Below are positions 1 to 8,083 of a stretch of DNA of 64,000 bases, piece after piece; the first letter of the stretch is position 1, and each line of letters starts with the position of its first letter. Position numbers and translations under genes: made by a program. Under the pieces are notes generated by a model. It saw only the letters and a list, made by a program, of their open reading frames with translations. It was not told the DNA's origin and searched no databases. This stretch comes from Clostridia bacterium (GTDB lineage: Bacteria > Bacillota > Clostridia > Christensenellales > Aristaeellaceae): NCBI GenBank assembly GCA_017501255.1, contig JAFVXE010000014.1, positions 152,462-216,461 on the forward strand, read 5' to 3'.

Positions 1-1
1 A

Positions 2-871
2 ATCGGGCTTGAACTTCGGGACATTCTGGAAAAAGAGAGCTTTGATCCGGAGCGAAACGAGGAAGTGCTGGAGCGCCTTGATCTGATCCGCAAGCTGGAG
101 CGGCGTTACGGTATGACAGCAGACGAACTGGTGACCCATCACGAGGAAATCCGGGACGAACTGACCCGGCTTGGCAGCATGGAAGACAGACTGAAACGTG
201 CCGAAGCGGATTACAAGCAGAAATTGCTCAACTACCGTCAGGAAGCCGCACAGCTGACCGCAGACCGGAACGCCTTGGCTCGGCAGCTTGAAACCATTAT
301 GGAGAAAGAATTGGGCGATCTTGGTATGCAAAACACACGCTTTGCCTGCATCTTTGAACAGCCCGGTCCCGACGTGAAAAAAATTCCCACTGCCGAAGGC
401 GACGATCATGTGGTATTCTATATTGCGCCCAACCCGGGCGAACCCTTGAAACCATTGGATAAAACAGCCTCCGGTGGTGAGTTGTCCCGCCTGATGCTGG
501 CTATGAAAGCGGCTGGCGCTGCCCATGATGGAATTCCCTGCATGATCTTCGATGAAATCGATACGGGCATCAGCGGTCATATTGCACAGGTGGTGGCCGA
601 AAAAATGGCTTCCATTGCACGGTATCATCAGGTATTGTGCGTGACACACCTGGCGCAGATCGCCGCAATGGCCGATACACAGTTCTTTGTGGAGAAGAAT
701 GTTCGTGATGATCGTACCTTCACCTCCATCACCATGCTGGAGAAAGAGGAACGCATCAAGGAAGTGGCCCGATTGATTGGCGTCAGCAATGAACAGCAGG
801 AGAGCGGATATGCCCATGCACGCGCTATACTGAATGCTGCATGGGACTGGAAGCGGCACCTGCCGAAATAA
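2..871 (+). CDS. recN: DNA repair protein RecN, C-terminal part (5' end outside window)
   Basis: SMC-like ATPase of double-strand break repair. The frame is open from base 2 and ends at TAA 869-871, so about 289 C-terminal residues of a protein usually near 550-570 aa are present. Visible are the end of the coiled coil (heptad-rich stretch through LKRAEADYKQKLLNYR), the ABC signature SGGELSRLMLAMK, and Walker B with its D-loop neighbourhood, IFDEIDTGISG, followed by the H-loop region CVTHLAQIAAMAD. In many Bacillota recN follows argR; that side lies outside the window. The next gene has its own promoter, so recN probably ends its operon here. Confidence 0.95.
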   Translation: MGLELRDILEKESFDPERNEEVLERLDLIRKLERRYGMTADELVTHHEEIRDELTRLGSMEDRLKRAEADYKQKLLNYRQEAAQLTADRNALARQLETIMEKELGDLGMQNTRFACIFEQPGPDVKKIPTAEGDDHVVFYIAPNPGEPLKPLDKTASGGELSRLMLAMKAAGAAHDGIPCMIFDEIDTGISGHIAQVVAEKMASIARYHQVLCVTHLAQIAAMADTQFFVEKNVRDDRTFTSITMLEKEERIKEVARLIGVSNEQQESGYAHARAILNAAWDWKRHLPK

Positions 872-920
872 GCGAAAACATGACGAAAAAATAACAATGC
901 TTTTCGGCTGTACATTCTTG

Positions 921-929
921 TGGTATACT
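921..929 (+). promoter_or_regulatory. Extended -10 promoter of the rnf operon
   Basis: TGG-TATACT at 921-929 is an extended -10 element (TGn before TATACT). No good -35 hexamer lies 17 bases upstream, as expected for an extended -10 promoter. It is the only plausible promoter between recN and rnfC. The transcript would start near 936 and carry the inverted repeat at 940-957. Confidence 0.5.
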
Positions 930-939
930 ATCAACAGAA

Positions 940-957
940 TGTTTTGGTCGCAAAACA
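940..957 (+). promoter_or_regulatory. Inverted repeat between the rnf promoter and rnfC
   Basis: TGTTTTG, four bases GTCG, CAAAACA: a perfect 7-bp dyad 10 bases after the -10 element and just before the rnfC ribosome site (ACAGGAGG, 961-968). Position and size suit a repressor operator or a small hairpin near the RBS. The factor is unknown; the overall 18-bp shape resembles a Rex-type site but the half-sites do not match TTGTTAA/TTGTGAA. Confidence 0.4.
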
Positions 958-978
958 ACTACAGGAGGACGATCACCT

Positions 979-2325
979 ATGAGTTCCGTTTTCAACTTTC
1001 CCGGTGGCATTCATCCGCATGAAGGAAATGGGGGAAAGGTAGCAACTGCGGGTTTGGCTATTATGGAAGCGCCTTTGCCCTCCCGTGTTGCCATCCCGCT
1101 GCAGCAGCATATCGGTGCCCCTTGTAAAGTGCTTGTGCAAAAAGGCGACACTGTGCGTGTGGGGCAGAAAATCGGCGAAGCCGGCGGCTTTGTCAGCGCT
1201 GCTGTACACGCTTCTGTCTCCGGTACCGTTGTGGATTGCAGCCCCTGCATCCTCGCCAACGGCACCCAGGCACTGAGCGTGATTATCGACAACGATTTTC
1301 AGGATAACTGGGTGGAACTGACCCCTGTGGCAGATCCAGAAAATCTGACTGCGGATGAACTGTCCAAGCTTGCCAGAGAGATGGGTATCGTTGGTATGGG
1401 CGGCGCCACATTCCCCACGGCCGTCAAGATTTCTGTACCTGCGGACAAACTGGTGGATACGCTGGTCCTCAACGGTGCGGAATGCGAACCTTATCTGTCT
1501 GCCGACCATCGCCTGATGGTGGAACACGCTGACGAGATCATGAAGGGTGCACATCTGGTGCAGAAGGCTCTTGGCATTGAGCGTGTGCTGGTGGGCATTG
1601 AGAATAACAAGCCCGACGCCATCAAAGAGATGCAAAAAGCCTGCGAAGTATGCGAAAATGCAAAAGCTGTCGGCCTGAAAGTCAAGTACCCTCAGGGCGG
1701 CGAAAAGCAGCTGCTGTATGCGCTGACCAAGCGGAAAGTACCCAATGGCAAGCTGCCGCTGGATGTGGGCGCCATCGTGATGAATGTGGGCACCTGCTAT
1801 GCTCTGTACCGTGCAGTGTACGAAGGCCGTCCTGTGGTTGATCGTGTGGTTACTGTCGGCGGCAATGTTCAGAAGCCTGCCAATTATCTGGTGCGCATCG
1901 GTGCTCCTGTGGAATGGCTGCTGGACACCTCCGAGGGCGTACTGCCCAACACCCGTATGCTGATTTATGGCGGCCCCATGATGGGCATGGCCATCAGCCG
2001 TGAAGATATTCCAATTACCAAAGGTTGCAGCGGCATTGTTGCGCTGGAATCCGTCAATGCAGTTGTCAAGGAGTCTGCCTGCATCCGTTGCGGACGCTGC
2101 GTGGATGCCTGTCCTATGAAACTATCTCCTGCCAGCATCGACCGCTACACCCGCAAGGATATGTTTGAACAGGCAGAAGCAGCCGGCGTGATGAACTGCA
2201 TCGAGTGCGGCGTCTGTTCCTTTAGCTGCCCCGCCAAGCGTAACCTGACCCAGAGTTGCCGGGTTGCCAAGAAGATCATTACTCAGCGCCGCAAGATTGA
2301 GGCGGCCAAGAAAGGGGAGAACTGA
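979..2325 (+). CDS. rnfC: RnfC, NADH-side subunit of the Rnf complex
   Basis: Peripheral subunit of the ion-translocating ferredoxin:NAD+ oxidoreductase, on the cytoplasmic face, carrying the NAD(H)/FMN site of the Nqo1/NuoF-like fold (GMGGATFPTAVKI around residues 140-150). Two [4Fe-4S] motifs lie near the C-terminus, CIRCGRCVDACP and CIECGVCSFSCP. At 448 aa the length is normal. Start ATG 979 sits 11 bases after AGGAGG. It is the first gene of rnfCDEAB; the rnfD ATG follows its TGA with one base between. Confidence 0.96.
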   Translation: MSSVFNFPGGIHPHEGNGGKVATAGLAIMEAPLPSRVAIPLQQHIGAPCKVLVQKGDTVRVGQKIGEAGGFVSAAVHASVSGTVVDCSPCILANGTQALSVIIDNDFQDNWVELTPVADPENLTADELSKLAREMGIVGMGGATFPTAVKISVPADKLVDTLVLNGAECEPYLSADHRLMVEHADEIMKGAHLVQKALGIERVLVGIENNKPDAIKEMQKACEVCENAKAVGLKVKYPQGGEKQLLYALTKRKVPNGKLPLDVGAIVMNVGTCYALYRAVYEGRPVVDRVVTVGGNVQKPANYLVRIGAPVEWLLDTSEGVLPNTRMLIYGGPMMGMAISREDIPITKGCSGIVALESVNAVVKESACIRCGRCVDACPMKLSPASIDRYTRKDMFEQAEAAGVMNCIECGVCSFSCPAKRNLTQSCRVAKKIITQRRKIEAAKKGEN

Positions 2326-2326
2326 G

Positions 2327-4150
2327 ATGCAAAAGAAGCTGATTGTTGCTCCTTCTCCATTTTTGCGTGATCAGAGCGCCAGCACCCGTCGCATCATGCT
2401 GGATGTGATCATCGCCATGCTGCCCACCGCTTTCGCTGCTGTATGGTACTTCGGAGCGCCTGCCCTGTCCGTGATGATTACCTGTGTGATTGGCTGTGTA
2501 GCTTCCGAATGGGCTTATCAGAAGATGACCCATCAGACCAGCACCATCGGCGATTTGAGCGCTGTGGTTACAGGCCTTTTGCTGGCGTTCAATATGCCGG
2601 CTTCCGCTCCTTGGTGGATGGGCCTGATCGGTTCTGTGATTGCCATCGTGCTGGTTAAGCAGATGTTTGGCGGCATTGGCCAGAACTTCATCAACCCTGC
2701 ATTGGCTGCCCGCACCATTCTGATGCTCAGCTGGACCGTCCTGATGGCTGCGAATGTGATGCCTCAGGCTGGTCAGATCTTTGGTATTGATCTTTCAACG
2801 AAGGCTGTCACTGCTACTCCTGTTGCTATTGTTGAAACCGTTGAAACTACTACCGAAGCCACCGGCGCTGCTACTGGCGAGACTGCTGTGGACGCTGCCC
2901 CTGCTGTAGCCGCCGAGGCAACTACCGAAGCCACTGGCGCTGCTACCGGTGAAACTGCTGTGGAAGCTGCTCCTGCCGTAACCGCCGAGGCTACCACCGA
3001 AGCCACCGGCGCTGCTACTGGCGATGCTACCGTGGAAGCTGCTCCCGCTGTTGCTGCTGAGGCTACTACCGAAGCCACTGGCGCTGCTACCGGCGAAACT
3101 GCCGTGGAAGCCGCTCCTGCCGTAACCGCCGAGGCTACCACCGAAGCCACCGGCGCTGCCACCGGCGAAACTGCTGTGGAAGCTGCTCCTGCTGTAGCCG
3201 CCGAGGCTACCACCGAAGCCACCGGCGCTGCTACTGGCGAAGCTACCGTGGAAGCTGCTCCCGCTGTAACCGTCGAGGCTACCACCGAAGCCACCGGCGC
3301 TGCCACCGGCGAAACTGCTGTGGAAGCTGTTCCTGCTGTAACTGCCGAGGCTACCACCGAAGCCACCGGCGCTACTACTGGCGAAGCTACCGTGGAAGCT
3401 GCTCCCGCTGTAACCGCCGAAGCTACCACCGAAGCCACTGGCGCTGCTACCGGTGAAACTGCTGTGGAAGCTGCTCCTGCCGTAACCGCCGAGGCTACCA
3501 CCGAAGCCACTGGCGCTGCTACTGGCACTACAGAAGCCACTACCGAAGCAACATCTTCTTCCACCTCCGCTGTAGAGGCAGTCGCTTCTGCCACCTCCAC
3601 CACCACAGAAGCTACTTCTGTCGCTACTCCCTTGAGTTCCAGCGCAGCCCCCGGACAGTATTCGCTCTGGGATATGTTCAGCGGCAACATTCCTGGTATG
3701 CTGGGTGAAACTTGTAAGCTGACCCTGCTGCTGGGTGGTTTGTATCTGATCTTCCGCCGTGTAATCGACTGGCGGATTCCCGTCAGCTTCATCGTCACCG
3801 CCTTCATTCTTTTCTGGATTCAGACCGGCGTGATCTACTCGCCTGAATCCGGTTCTCAGAATGCTTTGTATCAGTTGCTCAGCGGCGGCTTGATTCTGGG
3901 TGCCTTCTTCATGGCCACCGATTATGTAACATCTCCCGTCAGCAAGTGGGGCCGGGTGATCATGGGTATGGGCTGCGCTTTGGTTCTGTATGTGATCCGC
4001 TTCTTCAACGCAGGTTATCCGGAAGGTTGCTCTTTTGCCATCCTGTTTATGAATGTTCTGACTCCCTTGATTGATCGCTATACTGCCCGCAAGCCCTTTG
4101 GCTACACCAAACCTCCCAAGGCTGAGGAGAAAGGAGCTGCCAACGCATGA
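2327..4150 (+). CDS. rnfD: RnfD with a giant tandem-repeat insert
   Basis: Integral membrane subunit of the Rnf complex (RnfD/NqrB family), 607 aa against roughly 310-350 usual. ATG 2327 follows AAAGGGGAG; an upstream in-frame ATG at 2264 lies inside rnfC and is not used. Residues 1-170 are a normal RnfD half with several membrane helices. The region of the usual covalent-FMN motif (typically D-x-x-S/T-G-A-T) reads KAVTATPVA around Thr164, so only A-T-P is kept. Residues about 175-440 are low-complexity Thr/Ala/Glu repeats, then the family resumes at LWDMFSGNIPGMLGETCKL through the last helices to PFGYTKP. By RnfD topology this loop is extracytoplasmic. No frame break occurs, so the gene looks intact. 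It overlaps rnfE by ATGA. Confidence 0.93.
   Translation: MQKKLIVAPSPFLRDQSASTRRIMLDVIIAMLPTAFAAVWYFGAPALSVMITCVIGCVASEWAYQKMTHQTSTIGDLSAVVTGLLLAFNMPASAPWWMGLIGSVIAIVLVKQMFGGIGQNFINPALAARTILMLSWTVLMAANVMPQAGQIFGIDLSTKAVTATPVAIVETVETTTEATGAATGETAVDAAPAVAAEATTEATGAATGETAVEAAPAVTAEATTEATGAATGDATVEAAPAVAAEATTEATGAATGETAVEAAPAVTAEATTEATGAATGETAVEAAPAVAAEATTEATGAATGEATVEAAPAVTVEATTEATGAATGETAVEAVPAVTAEATTEATGATTGEATVEAAPAVTAEATTEATGAATGETAVEAAPAVTAEATTEATGAATGTTEATTEATSSSTSAVEAVASATSTTTEATSVATPLSSSAAPGQYSLWDMFSGNIPGMLGETCKLTLLLGGLYLIFRRVIDWRIPVSFIVTAFILFWIQTGVIYSPESGSQNALYQLLSGGLILGAFFMATDYVTSPVSKWGRVIMGMGCALVLYVIRFFNAGYPEGCSFAILFMNVLTPLIDRYTARKPFGYTKPPKAEEKGAANA
2849..3526 (+). repeat. 72-bp coding tandem repeat inside rnfD (nine full units plus a partial)
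   Basis: Each unit encodes 24 residues beginning TTEATGAATG and closing with a variant of ETAVEAAPAVTAEA. Nine units fill 2849-3496 and a tenth begins at 3497 and dissolves into Thr/Ser-rich sequence up to about 3655. Units differ by point changes (ETAVE/EATVE/DATVE; AVAAEA/AVTAEA/AVTVEA) in a partly alternating order, which suggests expansion of a two-unit block. All units are exact multiples of three, so the reading frame is kept. Confidence 0.95.
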
Positions 4151-4782
4151 AGAACAATCGTCTGATAAAGGTTTTCAGTAATGGCCTGCTAAATGAAAAC
4201 CCCACCTTCCGCCTTCTGCTGGGTATGTGTCCTACGCTGGCCATCACCAAGGCGGCTTCCAGCGGCCTTGGCATGGGCCTTGCAACCACATTTGTGCTGG
4301 TTTTCTCCAACATGGTTGTATCCCTTCTTCGGAACATTATTCCTGAGAAAGTTCGCATCCCCAGTTTTGTGGTGGTTATTGCCACTTTCGTTACCATCAT
4401 CGATCTGATGATCAAGGCATTCCTGCCTGCTTTGTCCAGCACGCTGGGTATCTACATTCCGTTGATCGTTGTCAACTGTATTATCTTTGCCCGTGCTGAA
4501 TCCTTCGCTTCCAAAAATCCTGTGCTGCCTTCCATCGCTGATGGACTGGGCATGGGGCTTGGTTTCACACTGGCGCTTGTAATGCTCTCGTCTGTACGTG
4601 AGATCATCGGCACCGGTTGCTGGTTTGGAATGCAGATTATGCCCGAGGGTTATCAGCCGATGGCGATCGCCACCAGTCCCAGCGGCGGCTTCATCTTCCT
4701 TGGATTGTTGCTGCTGGTTGTGAACGCTTTTGTCCAGTATACCGAACGCCGCAAGGCTGAAAAGGAGGAGGAGATTCTGTGA
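4147..4782 (+). CDS. rnfE: RnfE, membrane subunit of the Rnf complex
   Basis: Integral membrane protein of the RnfA/RnfE/NqrD/NqrE family, 211 aa, with about six hydrophobic segments. The family-typical N-terminus [20 protein letters not shown] and the mid-protein Cys in [10 protein letters not shown] (possible ligand of the intramembrane [2Fe-2S] centre shared with RnfA) are present. ATG overlaps the rnfD stop (ATGA). In most clostridial operons rnfG stands between rnfD and rnfE; here there is no room for it. Confidence 0.95.
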   Translation: MKNNRLIKVFSNGLLNENPTFRLLLGMCPTLAITKAASSGLGMGLATTFVLVFSNMVVSLLRNIIPEKVRIPSFVVVIATFVTIIDLMIKAFLPALSSTLGIYIPLIVVNCIIFARAESFASKNPVLPSIADGLGMGLGFTLALVMLSSVREIIGTGCWFGMQIMPEGYQPMAIATSPSGGFIFLGLLLLVVNAFVQYTERRKAEKEEEIL

Positions 4783-5354
4783 GCAATCTGTTGCTGATCA
4801 TTGTTGGCGGCGTGCTTGTCAACAACTTCGTCATGTCGCAGTTCCTCGGTATCTGTCCCTTCCTTGGCGTTTCCAAAAAGATTGAAACTGCCTTCGGTAT
4901 GGGTATGGCTGTAACCTTTGTTATGGCCCTTGCTTCTTTGATCACTTACTTCGTCCAGACTTACCTGCTGCTGCCTTTGAATTTGGAATATATGCAGACC
5001 ATCGCATTTATTCTTGTTATTGCTATGCTGGTGCAGGTGGTTGAAGTTGCATTAAAGAAGATTTCCACTTCTCTGTATCAGGCGCTGGGCGTATATCTGC
5101 CGCTGATCACCACCAACTGCGCCGTGCTGGGTGTAGCTCTTCTGAATGTGCGTGAGGGCTACAATCTGGTGGAATCCGTTGTCAATGGTATCAGTGGTGC
5201 TCTGGGCTTCACGCTGGCCATCGTCCTATTTGCCAGCATTCGTGAACGCCTGGCGGTGAGCAATCTGCCCAAGTGGATGAATGGTTTCCCCGGCGCACTG
5301 ATTACTGCCGGCCTGATGTCTCTGGCATTCCAGGGCTTCTCCGGGCTGCTGTAA
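4779..5354 (+). CDS. rnfA: RnfA, membrane subunit of the Rnf complex
   Basis: Integral membrane partner of RnfE, 191 aa, about six helices, with [19 protein letters not shown] near the N-terminus and [11 protein letters not shown] in the middle; both Cys positions are those expected for the shared Fe-S centre. The start is GTG 4779, overlapping the rnfE TGA (GTGA), preceded by AAGGAGGAG at 4761-4769. RnfA and RnfE are related and insert with opposite topology in known complexes. Confidence 0.95.
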   Translation: MSNLLLIIVGGVLVNNFVMSQFLGICPFLGVSKKIETAFGMGMAVTFVMALASLITYFVQTYLLLPLNLEYMQTIAFILVIAMLVQVVEVALKKISTSLYQALGVYLPLITTNCAVLGVALLNVREGYNLVESVVNGISGALGFTLAIVLFASIRERLAVSNLPKWMNGFPGALITAGLMSLAFQGFSGLL

Positions 5355-5375
5355 TCGGGGAAAGGAGAGAAAAGA

Positions 5376-6431
5376 ATGAGTGCCATTTTGATTGCGGCTG
5401 CCGTTCTTGGTGTACTGGGCCTTTTGTGCGGTCTTTTGCTGACGGTTGCCAACAAAGTATTCGAAATTCCCGTCAATCCTCAGCGTGAAGCGGTTCGTGC
5501 CTGCCTGCCGGGTGCCAATTGCGGCGGTTGTGGCTTTGCCGGCTGTGATGCTCTGGCTGATGCCATTGTCGAGAACCGTGCTCCTATCAGCGCCTGCCCC
5601 GTAGGCGGTCAGGCGGTTGCTGATCAGATTGCAGAGATCATGGGCGTAGAAGACCTGCCGGATCAGGTTCGTCATGTGGCTACGGTGGTCTGTCAGGGCA
5701 GCAACGAGCGTTGCCGTAACAAGTTCCCTTATCACGGTATTCAGGATTGCGTGGCTGCTTCTCTGGTCAACGACGGCAATCGTTCCTGCAAATATGCCTG
5801 TCTTGGCCTTGGTACCTGTGTGCGCGTATGCCAGTTCGATGCCATTCACATTGACCCCTATACCGGCATTGCCAAGGTTGATCCCGACAAGTGTCAGAGC
5901 TGCGGTGCCTGTGTAAACGCCTGTCCCAAGAACGTGCTGAGCCTCCAGCCTGAAACTGTACCTGTTCGTCTGCTGTGCCGTGCTGCTGAGGAAGGCTATC
6001 TGGTCAGCGATAACTGCAAGATCGGCTGTATCGGTTGTGAACACTGCGCAAATGCCTGTAAGTTTGGTGCTATCACCATGGTCAATCATCTGCCCGTTTT
6101 CGATATGAGCAAGTGTGTTGGCTGCATGATGTGCGCTGAAGAATGTCCCACGGGTGCAATCTGGGGCGATTTTGATAACCGCCAGATTGCCGAAATTGAC
6201 AGAGATCTGTGCATTGGATGCACCATTTGCAAGCGTACCTGCAAATTTGAAGCAATCTCTGGCGAACTGAAGCAGATTCACGAAGTGAACGAAGCCTGCA
6301 CCGGTTGCGGCGAATGTGCCAAGAAGTGCCCCAAGAAAGCGATCACCATGCACGTGCGCAAACATGTGCGTGATGCTAATGCGAAAGTCGGCACTACCAA
6401 AAACGATTACGCCGTTCCCAAGGCTGAGTAA
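5376..6431 (+). CDS. rnfB: RnfB, polyferredoxin subunit of the Rnf complex
   Basis: Takes electrons from reduced ferredoxin and passes them into the membrane part. One N-terminal helix (residues about 3-25), then the Fe-S domain ANCGGCGFAGCDAL ... CPVGG, then six further Cys clusters including CQSCGACVNACP, CIGCEHCANAC, CVGCMMCAEECP, CIGCTICKRTC and CTGCGECAKKCP. At 351 aa it is of the long clostridial type. ATG 5376 follows AAAGGAGAG. Last gene of the operon, followed by a terminator. Confidence 0.95.
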   Translation: MSAILIAAAVLGVLGLLCGLLLTVANKVFEIPVNPQREAVRACLPGANCGGCGFAGCDALADAIVENRAPISACPVGGQAVADQIAEIMGVEDLPDQVRHVATVVCQGSNERCRNKFPYHGIQDCVAASLVNDGNRSCKYACLGLGTCVRVCQFDAIHIDPYTGIAKVDPDKCQSCGACVNACPKNVLSLQPETVPVRLLCRAAEEGYLVSDNCKIGCIGCEHCANACKFGAITMVNHLPVFDMSKCVGCMMCAEECPTGAIWGDFDNRQIAEIDRDLCIGCTICKRTCKFEAISGELKQIHEVNEACTGCGECAKKCPKKAITMHVRKHVRDANAKVGTTKNDYAVPKAE

Positions 6432-6449
6432 TCATCAAGCATTTGACAG

Positions 6450-6483
6450 GAGCCGAACGTGGAATTTCCCGTTCGGCTCTTTT
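6450..6483 (+). terminator. Rho-independent terminator of the rnf operon
   Basis: GAGCCGAACG (6450-6459) pairs perfectly with CGTTCGGCTC (6470-6479) across a ten-base loop, followed by TTTT. It lies 18 bases after the rnfB stop and 21 bases before the proC GTG, so rnf and proC are probably separate transcripts or partly read through. Confidence 0.88.
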
Positions 6484-6504
6484 CTCAAGAGGGGAGTGGA
6501 AAGA

Positions 6505-7314
6505 GTGAAATTCGGACTGATTGGCGCTGGCAACATGGGTGGTACCATCCTAAAAGCAGCTATCAACAAAGGCTTCATTCAGGAAAAGAATGCGATTGTT
6601 TTTGATGTGGTAAAGGCGCAGACCGAAAAAATCAAGCAGCAATATCCCGATATTACCATTGCTGCAAACAATCTGGAATTGGCACAGAACGCTGATTGCA
6701 TTTTGCTTGGCGTAAAACCTGTTTTTCTGGCCGGAGTTCTGGAGGAAATCAAACTGGCGGTGCGGGGGAAAGCGGTTGTATCCATCGCAGCTGGCTGGTC
6801 TATGGAAATGCTGAACAATGGTCTGGGCGTTGATCATGGCGCTATGTTATTGCGAGTGATGCCCAATACCCCTGCGTTGGTTGGGGAGGGCTATACTGCC
6901 CTTTGCCAGGAAACCACGCTGACAAACGAATGGATGGATTGGGCTAAGCAGTTGTTCGATTGTCTTGGTACATCTGCGGTAGTGCCAGAGCGATTGTTTG
7001 ATGCTGTTATTGCTGTCAGCGGCAGCAGCCCGGCTTATATCTACACGCTGATTGACGCCATGGCGTTGGGGGCTGTCAAAGAAGGAATGCCTCGGGCTAT
7101 GGCTGTTCAGGCAGCTGCCCAGACGGTGCTTGGAGCAGCAAAAATGGTTCTGGAAACCGGCGAACATCCCTGCAAGCTCCGGGACGATGTGTGCTCACCG
7201 GCTGGTACCACTATTGATGCGGTGGATGTATTGAAGGATACGGGCTTTGAAGCCAGCATTATGGCCGCAATGAAGGCCGCTGCCAATCGTAACCGGGAAA
7301 TGACAGCAAAATAA
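6505..7314 (+). CDS. proC: Pyrroline-5-carboxylate reductase
   Basis: Last step of proline synthesis: NAD(P)H-dependent reduction of pyrroline-5-carboxylate, cytoplasmic. 269 aa, normal length. N-terminal Rossmann motif FGLIGAGNMGG; VMPNTPALVGEG in the substrate region; family C-terminus with DDVCSPAGTTIDAVDVL near residue 230. GTG 6505 was chosen because it sits after AGGGGAG and starts exactly at the Rossmann strand; the longer in-frame extension to 6316 would run back through rnfB and the terminator. Confidence 0.95.
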   Translation: MKFGLIGAGNMGGTILKAAINKGFIQEKNAIVFDVVKAQTEKIKQQYPDITIAANNLELAQNADCILLGVKPVFLAGVLEEIKLAVRGKAVVSIAAGWSMEMLNNGLGVDHGAMLLRVMPNTPALVGEGYTALCQETTLTNEWMDWAKQLFDCLGTSAVVPERLFDAVIAVSGSSPAYIYTLIDAMALGAVKEGMPRAMAVQAAAQTVLGAAKMVLETGEHPCKLRDDVCSPAGTTIDAVDVLKDTGFEASIMAAMKAAANRNREMTAK

Positions 7315-7334
7315 GCGCTGAAAGGAAGCGTACT

Positions 7335-7861
7335 ATGAGCGAGATCAAACCCAAGAAAACGGTTCTTTGTATACAGATGGCGCTTGTTCCGGCAACCCTG
7401 GGCCGGGTGGCTGGGGCTGTGTGCTGTCATTTCAAGGGAAAACCAAAGAGTTATCAGGTCATATGCCGTCAACCACCAATAATCGAATGGAAATTTTTGC
7501 AGTCATCAGCGGCCTGGGCGCTTTGAAAGAGCCCTGCAAAGTGGAAGTGTATTCTGATTCTGCCTATACTGTCAATGCCTTCAATGAGCATTGGATTGAC
7601 AATTGGCAGACCAATGGCTGGATGAACAGCAAGAAACAGCCGGTTGAGAACAGCGACCTGTGGAAGCTGTTGTTGCAGATTATCCGCGTGAAAAAACACG
7701 ATGTGACCTTCCATAAGGTGAAAGGTCATGCTGATGACCCGCTGAATAACCGATGTGATGAACTGGCTACGTCCGCCATTAAAGAATATCGGCGGATGAA
7801 TGGGGAAGAGGCAGAGGAAGAAACAAAGCCTGCTGCACCCACAAGCAAACTGCAGGCATAA
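7335..7861 (+). CDS. rnhA: Ribonuclease HI with an apparent frameshift near its start
   Basis: Degrades RNA in RNA-DNA hybrids. A strong RBS (AAAGGAAG) and ATG 7335 open MSEIKPKKTVL, the usual first strand, but the conserved continuation YTDGACSGNPGPGGWG lies in another frame from 7370, and the ATG frame closes at 7526. Skipping two bases (or gaining one) near 7365-7369 joins the two exactly as in family members. The only alternative in-frame start is TTG 7367, which would remove most of strand one. Otherwise the domain is complete: D of YTDG, E of RMEIFAV, D of YSDSAYTV, KGHADD and NNRCDELA, with a short charged tail. Either a true frameshift, a sequencing error or a minimal TTG start. Confidence 0.85.
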
Positions 7862-7875
7862 GTCTTGAAAATGCG

Positions 7876-7921
7876 AAACGCAACCAGCGTGTTACCAGTG
7901 AACGCTCGGTTGCGTTTTTTT
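7876..7921 (+). terminator. Rho-independent terminator after rnhA
   Basis: AAACGCAACC-AGCG (7876-7889) pairs with CGCT-C-GGTTGCGTTT (7903-7917), one bulged C, followed by a run of T to 7921. It closes the proC-rnhA segment. Confidence 0.88.
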
Positions 7922-7983
7922 ATCAAATTCGCAGGAATGGATCAAAACCGACAGAATAATTGGCCCGAAAGCCCTTCAAACCA

Positions 7984-8012
7984 TTGACACACAATGCTTT
8001 TCGTGTTATACT
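7984..8012 (+). promoter_or_regulatory. Consensus sigma-A promoter of the recombinase gene
   Basis: TTGACA (7984-7989), 17-base spacer, TATACT (8007-8012). This is the strongest promoter by consensus in the window. The transcript would start near 8019, directly at the dyad at 8019-8052. Confidence 0.8.
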
Positions 8013-8018
8013 GTATTC

Positions 8019-8052
8019 AACTATTCGCTAAAGAATACTTTTACGAATAGTT
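8019..8052 (+). promoter_or_regulatory. Inverted repeat in the leader of the recombinase gene
   Basis: AACTATTCG (8019-8027) and its exact reverse complement CGAATAGTT (8044-8052) are separated by 16 bases and fill the predicted transcription start and leader. Candidate operator for an unknown regulator, or a weak RNA hairpin. It does not match the LexA consensus. Confidence 0.45.
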
Positions 8053-8083
8053 ATGAATCAAATGTACGAAAAGAGGACTTCTC

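Noticed and set aside
2849..3526. Possible CRISPR array
   Set aside because: Units are contiguous 72-bp coding repeats without spacers, in frame with rnfD.
2773..3807. A 344-codon frame on the minus strand across the rnfD repeat
   Set aside because: It is the mirror of the 72-bp repeat (Ala/Val/Ser repeats) and ends where the repeat ends. No RBS or known domain.
6316..6504. N-terminal extension of proC
   Set aside because: It runs back through the end of rnfB and the terminator hairpin; GTG 6505 has the RBS and the family's first strand.
8019..8052. Second LexA box before the recombinase gene
   Set aside because: The half-sites AACTATTCG/CGAATAGTT do not fit CGAAC-N4-GTTCG spacing.
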